From Methanoregula sp. (GTDB taxonomy: Archaea; Halobacteriota; Methanomicrobia; Methanomicrobiales; Methanospirillaceae), in contig PMDE01000121.1 in NCBI GenBank assembly GCA_003154335.1, forward strand, positions 10,374 to 19,564: a stretch of DNA of 9,191 nt. The letters run 5' to 3'. Below are positions 5,606-9,191 of the stretch, piece by piece (within the stretch, counting starts at the first letter, position 1; each line of letters opens with the position of its first letter). A program made the translations under genes and the position numbers. The notes under the pieces were generated by a model. That model did not search any database. It was not told the DNA's origin and worked only from the letters and a program-made list of their open reading frames with translations.

Positions 5606-6079
5606 ATGCAGAAAATCACTCCCTTCCTGTGGTTCGATAACCAAGCCGAAGAAGCGGTACAGTTTTACGTTTCGGTTTTTAAAAATTCAGAGATCATAAA
5701 GATCATCCGGTATGGGGATGACGGGCCGGGACCGAACGGGACGGTCATGACAATAGGGTTTATGATTGAAAGCCAGGAATTTGCCGCACTCAATGGCGGC
5801 CCTCAGTTCCGATTCTCTCAGGCAATATCGTTTGTCGTGAACTGCAGGACCCAGGAAGAAGTCGACGAATACTGGGAGAATCTCTCGGCTGGCGGAGAGA
5901 AACAGCCCTGCGGCTGGCTGAAAGACAAATTTGGTGTTTCCTGGCAGGTTGTTCCCGGTATACTGAGCGAAATGCTGAACGATAAGGACCCGGTAAAAGC
6001 CGGGCGGGTCATGACTGCAATGCTCCGGATGAATAAAATTGATATACAGGTCCTTAAACAGGTGTATAATGGCACGTAG
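5606..6079 (+). CDS. PhnB-like VOC-superfamily protein (3-demethylubiquinone-9 3-methyltransferase-like domain)
   Basis: A 157-residue cytosolic protein covering the whole PF06983 domain and nothing else. Motifs in order are ITPFLWFDNQAEEAVQFYVS (4-23), the paired beta-alpha-beta start; a GTVMTIGF strand (45-52); LNGGPQFRFSQAISFVV (62-78); QEEVDEYWENLSAGGE (83-98); CGWLKDKFGVSWQVVP (102-117); and a C-terminal KAGRVMTAMLRMNKIDI (131-147). The family name is historical. Members are related to glyoxalase and PhnB folds, most have no proven reaction, and this one should not be called a methyltransferase. Length and motif set are fully typical, with a ribosome site and a T-run on either side, so it is an intact single-gene unit. 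No neighbour suggests a pathway. Confidence 0.93.
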   Translation: MQKITPFLWFDNQAEEAVQFYVSVFKNSEIIKIIRYGDDGPGPNGTVMTIGFMIESQEFAALNGGPQFRFSQAISFVVNCRTQEEVDEYWENLSAGGEKQPCGWLKDKFGVSWQVVPGILSEMLNDKDPVKAGRVMTAMLRMNKIDIQVLKQVYNGT

Positions 6080-6087
6080 TTTTTTTT
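6080..6087 (+). terminator. Oligo-T terminator of the VOC gene
   Basis: A run of eight T immediately follows the TAG stop at 6077-6079. Confidence 0.55.
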
Positions 6088-6153
6088 CAAAATCTTCTTG
6101 GTTTCCGGCGAAATCCATATTGGCGGACAATTATTGAGACAATGCCAGAACCC

Positions 6154-6177
6154 AAAAAAGCAAACCTCTTCTTTTTT
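6154..6177. terminator. AT-rich hairpin, possible bidirectional terminator
   Basis: AAAAAAG (6154-6160) and CTTTTTT (6171-6177) form a 7-bp stem around a 10-base loop. A second small inverted repeat ACCTC/GAGGT overlaps it. It lies 75 bases after the VOC stop. Confidence 0.35.
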
Positions 6178-6448
6178 GCGAGGTAAGACCAAACAGCACT
6201 ATAAAACCAGTATGTTTTTGAGGAATAGTTAATTCGGTCGGGTTATAGCTTCGCGCGATCGTGATGCTGCACAGTATCGGTTTCTTTGTCCCCGGGGAAA
6301 ATCTATATCGTGTGATACGGTAAATTGTCGGGTACGATGTACAACTGGTTTCTGCCCCGATTAAATCATGGGGGATTATGGGCAGAAAAGGTGCGGTAAC
6401 AGAGTATGAGGGAAACTATTTGTCAGAATAAAGGAGTCCGGGCTTGGA
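6178..6448. other. No confident gene; candidate promoter
   Basis: Together with the VOC gene's tail this gives about 370 bases without a gene. CTATAAAACC at 6199-6208 is a good TATA-like sequence on the plus strand, but no sizeable ORF starts within 50 bases of it. TCCCCGGGGA at 6289-6298 is palindromic. Only ORFs under 20 codons are visible before 6449. Confidence 0.35.
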
Positions 6449-6616
6449 ATGACCGAACCACCCTATCCGCTCAAGGAGATATTCCATTCCAGGGAAAGAT
6501 TCCGGAAAAAAGGAATGATTCCCGTCAAAACTGCAGATCTCCTTATACTGGTAAGAAATCTGTGTTTTTCGATAACAATTCATATCAAAAAGGAACGGGT
6601 TCGGTCCGCCAGATGA
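6449..6616 (+). CDS. Possible small basic protein overlapping the protease start
   Basis: A 55-codon ORF beginning MTEPPYPLKEIFHSRERF and ending KKERVRSAR. It has a central hydrophobic stretch (TADLLILVRNLCFSITI) between basic ends. It is preceded by AAGGAG at 6431-6436, about a dozen bases from the ATG, which is a little far. Its TGA overlaps the ATG of the large protease as ATGA, an arrangement typical of translational coupling. I do not recognise the sequence. Equally possible is that the frame is non-coding leader and the protease is transcribed from CATATCAAAA at 6581-6590. Confidence 0.35.
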   Translation: MTEPPYPLKEIFHSRERFRKKGMIPVKTADLLILVRNLCFSITIHIKKERVRSAR

Positions 6617-9191
6617 GATTGTATTCCTGGAGAATTCTCATCGCCTTAGGTGTCATTTCTCTTCTTTTGCTGATTACCGCCGGACCTGCAGCGGCGTATA
6701 CGTCATCAGGAGCAAGTGAATCACCGGCGCTGCCGGTGTCTGATTTATCACCCAATGGTACTAATCTCGCCAATCAAACCAATTCAGATGGGGTTACAAT
6801 TCATCATCCCCTTATGCATTTTACACCGGAACAGCTCGCCGAAATGCAGAGGCAGTTTGATGCGTCGCCAAAATATTCTGCCGCTTCCCCTCAGAACAAA
6901 TTCAACAGCGTAGTGTCCCTGCCTGTATCCAAAAATCTCCTATCCGATATTACCTACATCCCTTCCGAAAGAGACCAGGGCAATTGCGGAGACTGCTGGG
7001 TCTGGGCGGCGACCGGAGCCCTTGAGGTTGATCACACTGTCAGTACCGGAATAAACAACCGTTTGTCAATCCAGTACTTCAATTCGAAATTCAATAATGG
7101 TGCTGGAAGCAACTGGGCATGCTGTGGTGGAAATCTGCAGTTATTTTCAGATTGGTACAATTTCGATAAAACTGTCCTGCCCTGGTCAAACACCAACGCA
7201 AGTTTCGGTGACAAGAGCTCGGCATGCAACAATTACCAGACCCATGTCCCCGTTGGGTTGATATCCACGACACCCAAGTATAACCTGACATCGCTTTCCT
7301 ACCAGACTATCTCTACCTTCCGTTCTGGTCAGGCAACAGCAATCAATAACATCAAGAGCTCTCTCAATGCGAACAAAGCTGTCGTATATTCGTTCTTTTA
7401 TGGAGATGCGGGGTGGAGTAATTTCTTCACGTTCTGGGATACGGCTAATGAGACCACCATCTTCAATCCCGACCCATATGCAGGTGAGAATATATCCTCA
7501 GGTCATGCAGTCCTTATCGTCGGGTATGACGATAGTGTTCCGGGAAGCGAGTACTGGCTAGTGCTCAACAGCTGGGGCAGCACTCCCAACCGGCCAAATG
7601 ACCTCTTCCGGCTGAAGATGTACATGAACTATGATGCAGCGTACAACTCGAATATGCAGGAACAGCACTATTTCCAGATACTGAACTCTGGCTTCAGTAC
7701 GGTGTCCGTGCCGGTAGCCAATTTCACCACCAACACATCTGCGGGAACAACCCCCCTGGTAGTATCATTCAATGACACGTCCACCGGGAGTACACCCACG
7801 ATGTGGAACTGGAGTTTTGGAGACGGCCTCTGGTTCAACACAACCCTGTCATCTGCCCGGAATACAACTCACGTCTACACATCCGCGGGAACGTATACAG
7901 CGGAGGTCACTGTATCGAACACTGGAGGCAGCTCGACTTCTGCTGGCACGACGATTACAGTAGCTCCCCCTCAGGGGCTAGCCGCATCATTCACTACCAA
8001 TACCTCTTCAGGAACCGCCCCACTTCCCGTATTCTTTACTGACACCTCAACGGGGAGCACACCGACTAAGTGGAACTGGAGTTTTGGAGACGGCAGCTGG
8101 TCCAACACAACGAGCGCATCCCAACGGAACGTAACCCACGTCTACGCAATCTCTGGTACCTATACCGCAAGGATTATTGTATCGAATACTGTCAACAGCT
8201 CGACTTCAGCAGGCAGGACGGTCACCGTTACCCACCTTCCAGAGATCAATGCCTCCTTTTCCACCAATACCTCTTCAGGAACTACCCCTCTCCCTGTATT
8301 CTTTACCGACACTTCCACCGGTGACGCACCCACAATGTGGAACTGGAGTTTTGGAGACGGCAGCTGGTTCAACATAACGAATTCATCTCAACGGAACGTA
8401 ACCCATATCTATGTATCTCTCTTGGCCGATCCTTCTCCCTACGCGACTGCCGGAACCTATACCGCGTATCTTGTAGTTTCGGACGCCGTGAATAGCTCCA
8501 CTTCGTCAGGAAAGACGATCGTGGTGACCTCTCCTCCATTGCTGACAGCATCTTTCATCACCAACGTCTCATCGGGAACGTTACCCCTTGCAGTCCAGTT
8601 CACCGATACCTCGACGGGCACACCCACAATGTGGAACTGGAGTTTCGGAGACGGCAGCTGGTCCAACACGAGCGTGGCCTCGGCGAGAAATGTTACCCAT
8701 ATCTTCACAACGGCCGGCACCTTGATTGCTTACCTCGCGGTTTCGAATCCCGGCAGCAGCTCGATATCGGATGGCAGAACTATCAACATCACGACATCTC
8801 CGGTGCTGGCTGTCTCATTTTCAACGAATATCTCATCGGGAATGGTTCCGCTTGCCGTATTATTCACTGACCTGTCGACGGGAGGTACGCCCACGGTATG
8901 GAACTGGAGTTTCGGAGACGGCAGCTGGTTTAACACGACATTCGCATCTGAACGAAATGTAACCCATCTCTACACAACTGCCGGAATCTACCCGGTTACT
9001 CTCACGGCATCGAATGCCAGTAGCATCTCAACTTCCCCGGGCAGGACGATTACCGTTACTACAAGTGGCCTGACGAATAATACGGGGGTATTCCGAAATT
9101 CCAGCGGGAACTGGTACCTGGATGCCACCCTGACAGGTGCAGTGACCCGGACCTTCCACTTCGGGACAACGGGAGATATCCCCGTAACCGG
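6613..9191 (+). CDS. Secreted papain-like (C1A) cysteine protease with five PKD repeats; C-terminus beyond the window
   Basis: The frame is open from ATG 6613 to the last base (859 complete codons). A signal peptide (1-28, ILIALGVISLLLLITAGPAA, cleavage near AAA/Y) is followed by a polar propeptide-like segment (29-110, with HFTPEQLAEMQRQF). The C1A domain spans about 111-355. Gln122 (oxyanion hole) and nucleophile Cys128 are in QGNCGDCWVWA. CCGGNLQLFSDWY (170-182) matches the papain C-x-G-G motif. His298 is in GHAVLIVGYDDS and Asn319 in NSWGS, so the complete catalytic set is present. Five PKD domains follow (about 368-815), each with W-N-W-S-F-G-D-G. The visible end, GVFRNSSGNWYLDATLTG then HFGTTGDIPVTG, begins a repeat type common in methanogen surface proteins. 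It is probably an exported surface-bound protease. Substrate unknown. The third PKD unit carries an extra SLLADPSPYA segment. Confidence 0.95.
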   Translation, partial: MRLYSWRILIALGVISLLLLITAGPAAAYTSSGASESPALPVSDLSPNGTNLANQTNSDGVTIHHPLMHFTPEQLAEMQRQFDASPKYSAASPQNKFNSVVSLPVSKNLLSDITYIPSERDQGNCGDCWVWAATGALEVDHTVSTGINNRLSIQYFNSKFNNGAGSNWACCGGNLQLFSDWYNFDKTVLPWSNTNASFGDKSSACNNYQTHVPVGLISTTPKYNLTSLSYQTISTFRSGQATAINNIKSSLNANKAVVYSFFYGDAGWSNFFTFWDTANETTIFNPDPYAGENISSGHAVLIVGYDDSVPGSEYWLVLNSWGSTPNRPNDLFRLKMYMNYDAAYNSNMQEQHYFQILNSGFSTVSVPVANFTTNTSAGTTPLVVSFNDTSTGSTPTMWNWSFGDGLWFNTTLSSARNTTHVYTSAGTYTAEVTVSNTGGSSTSAGTTITVAPPQGLAASFTTNTSSGTAPLPVFFTDTSTGSTPTKWNWSFGDGSWSNTTSASQRNVTHVYAISGTYTARIIVSNTVNSSTSAGRTVTVTHLPEINASFSTNTSSGTTPLPVFFTDTSTGDAPTMWNWSFGDGSWFNITNSSQRNVTHIYVSLLADPSPYATAGTYTAYLVVSDAVNSSTSSGKTIVVTSPPLLTASFITNVSSGTLPLAVQFTDTSTGTPTMWNWSFGDGSWSNTSVASARNVTHIFTTAGTLIAYLAVSNPGSSSISDGRTINITTSPVLAVSFSTNISSGMVPLAVLFTDLSTGGTPTVWNWSFGDGSWFNTTFASERNVTHLYTTAGIYPVTLTASNASSISTSPGRTITVTTSGLTNNTGVFRNSSGNWYLDATLTGAVTRTFHFGTTGDIPVT
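7714..9060 (+). repeat. Five tandem PKD-domain repeats
   Basis: The units share a nearly identical 24-base core (TGGAACTGGAGTTT, then T/C, then GGAGACGGC) at 7804, 8071, 8338, 8632 and 8899. Spacings are 267, 267, 294 and 267 bases, i.e. 89 or 98 codons. The first three copies have TTT at the Phe codon and the last two TTC, which suggests stepwise duplication. The longer third spacing is an in-frame insertion after T-H-I-Y. Confidence 0.95.

Noticed and set aside
8160..8936. Minus-strand frames repeating a MLNQLPSPKLQFHIVG-like sequence
   Set aside because: This repeated translation is only the antisense of the conserved PKD core, not a second repeat protein.
1..9191. CRISPR array, insertion sequence, tRNA or rRNA
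   Set aside because: Looked for short spaced repeats, terminal inverted repeats with transposase motifs, and tRNA-like folds. The only tandem repeats are the PKD units and the Q/N tract, both coding.

Overview
The window is archaeal. Its left edge carries the second half of a TATA-binding protein. Several start codons lie about 25 to 30 bases from TATA-like boxes, which suggests leaderless transcripts. One gene has a textbook AAGGTGAT ribosome site. The gene set (a TBP, a secreted S16 protease domain without an ATPase, a Q/N-rich secreted protein, and a papain-like protease with PKD repeats ending in a GVFRNSSGNWYL-type repeat) most resembles methanogens of the Methanomicrobiales, such as Methanoregula relatives. 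That placement is inference; no 16S or methanogenesis gene is present.

Layout. 1-692 (+): end of tbp, then a small KTSC-domain protein. 693-1114: no confident gene. 1115-1528 (-): small membrane protein, perhaps DUF5658-like. 1529-1994: no confident gene, with a terminator for the next gene. 1995-2846 (-): membrane-anchored S16 (Lon-type) protease, apparently starting at ACG behind a perfect ribosome site. 2861-3245: no confident gene. 3246-4063 (-): two overlapping genes, a 45-residue zinc ribbon followed by a secreted protein with a glutamine/asparagine tract. Their shared promoter carries an 18-bp near-palindrome between TATA box and start codon. 4272-4355 (+): N-terminal remnant of an aquaporin-type channel. 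4558-5253 (+): membrane-anchored molybdopterin oxidoreductase of the sulfite oxidase/MsrP fold. 5606-6079 (+): PhnB-like VOC protein. 6449-6616 (+): possible 55-residue ORF overlapping the next start by ATGA. 6613-9191 (+): very long secreted C1A cysteine protease with five PKD repeats, cut by the window end.

Functionally, much of the coding DNA is for envelope or extracellular proteins: the S16 protease, the Q/N-rich protein, the Mo oxidoreductase and the C1A-PKD protease, all with signal peptides or N-terminal anchors. There is no obvious single pathway and no defence system, CRISPR array, tRNA or rRNA. Gene density is low, with several 300-470 base stretches lacking a convincing gene and one clear gene remnant, so the region looks like a loosely packed accessory segment next to a core transcription gene. 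The most unusual points are the ACG start, the palindrome-controlled zinc ribbon/Q-rich pair, and the PKD array in which four glycosylation sequons recur at the same place in all five repeats.
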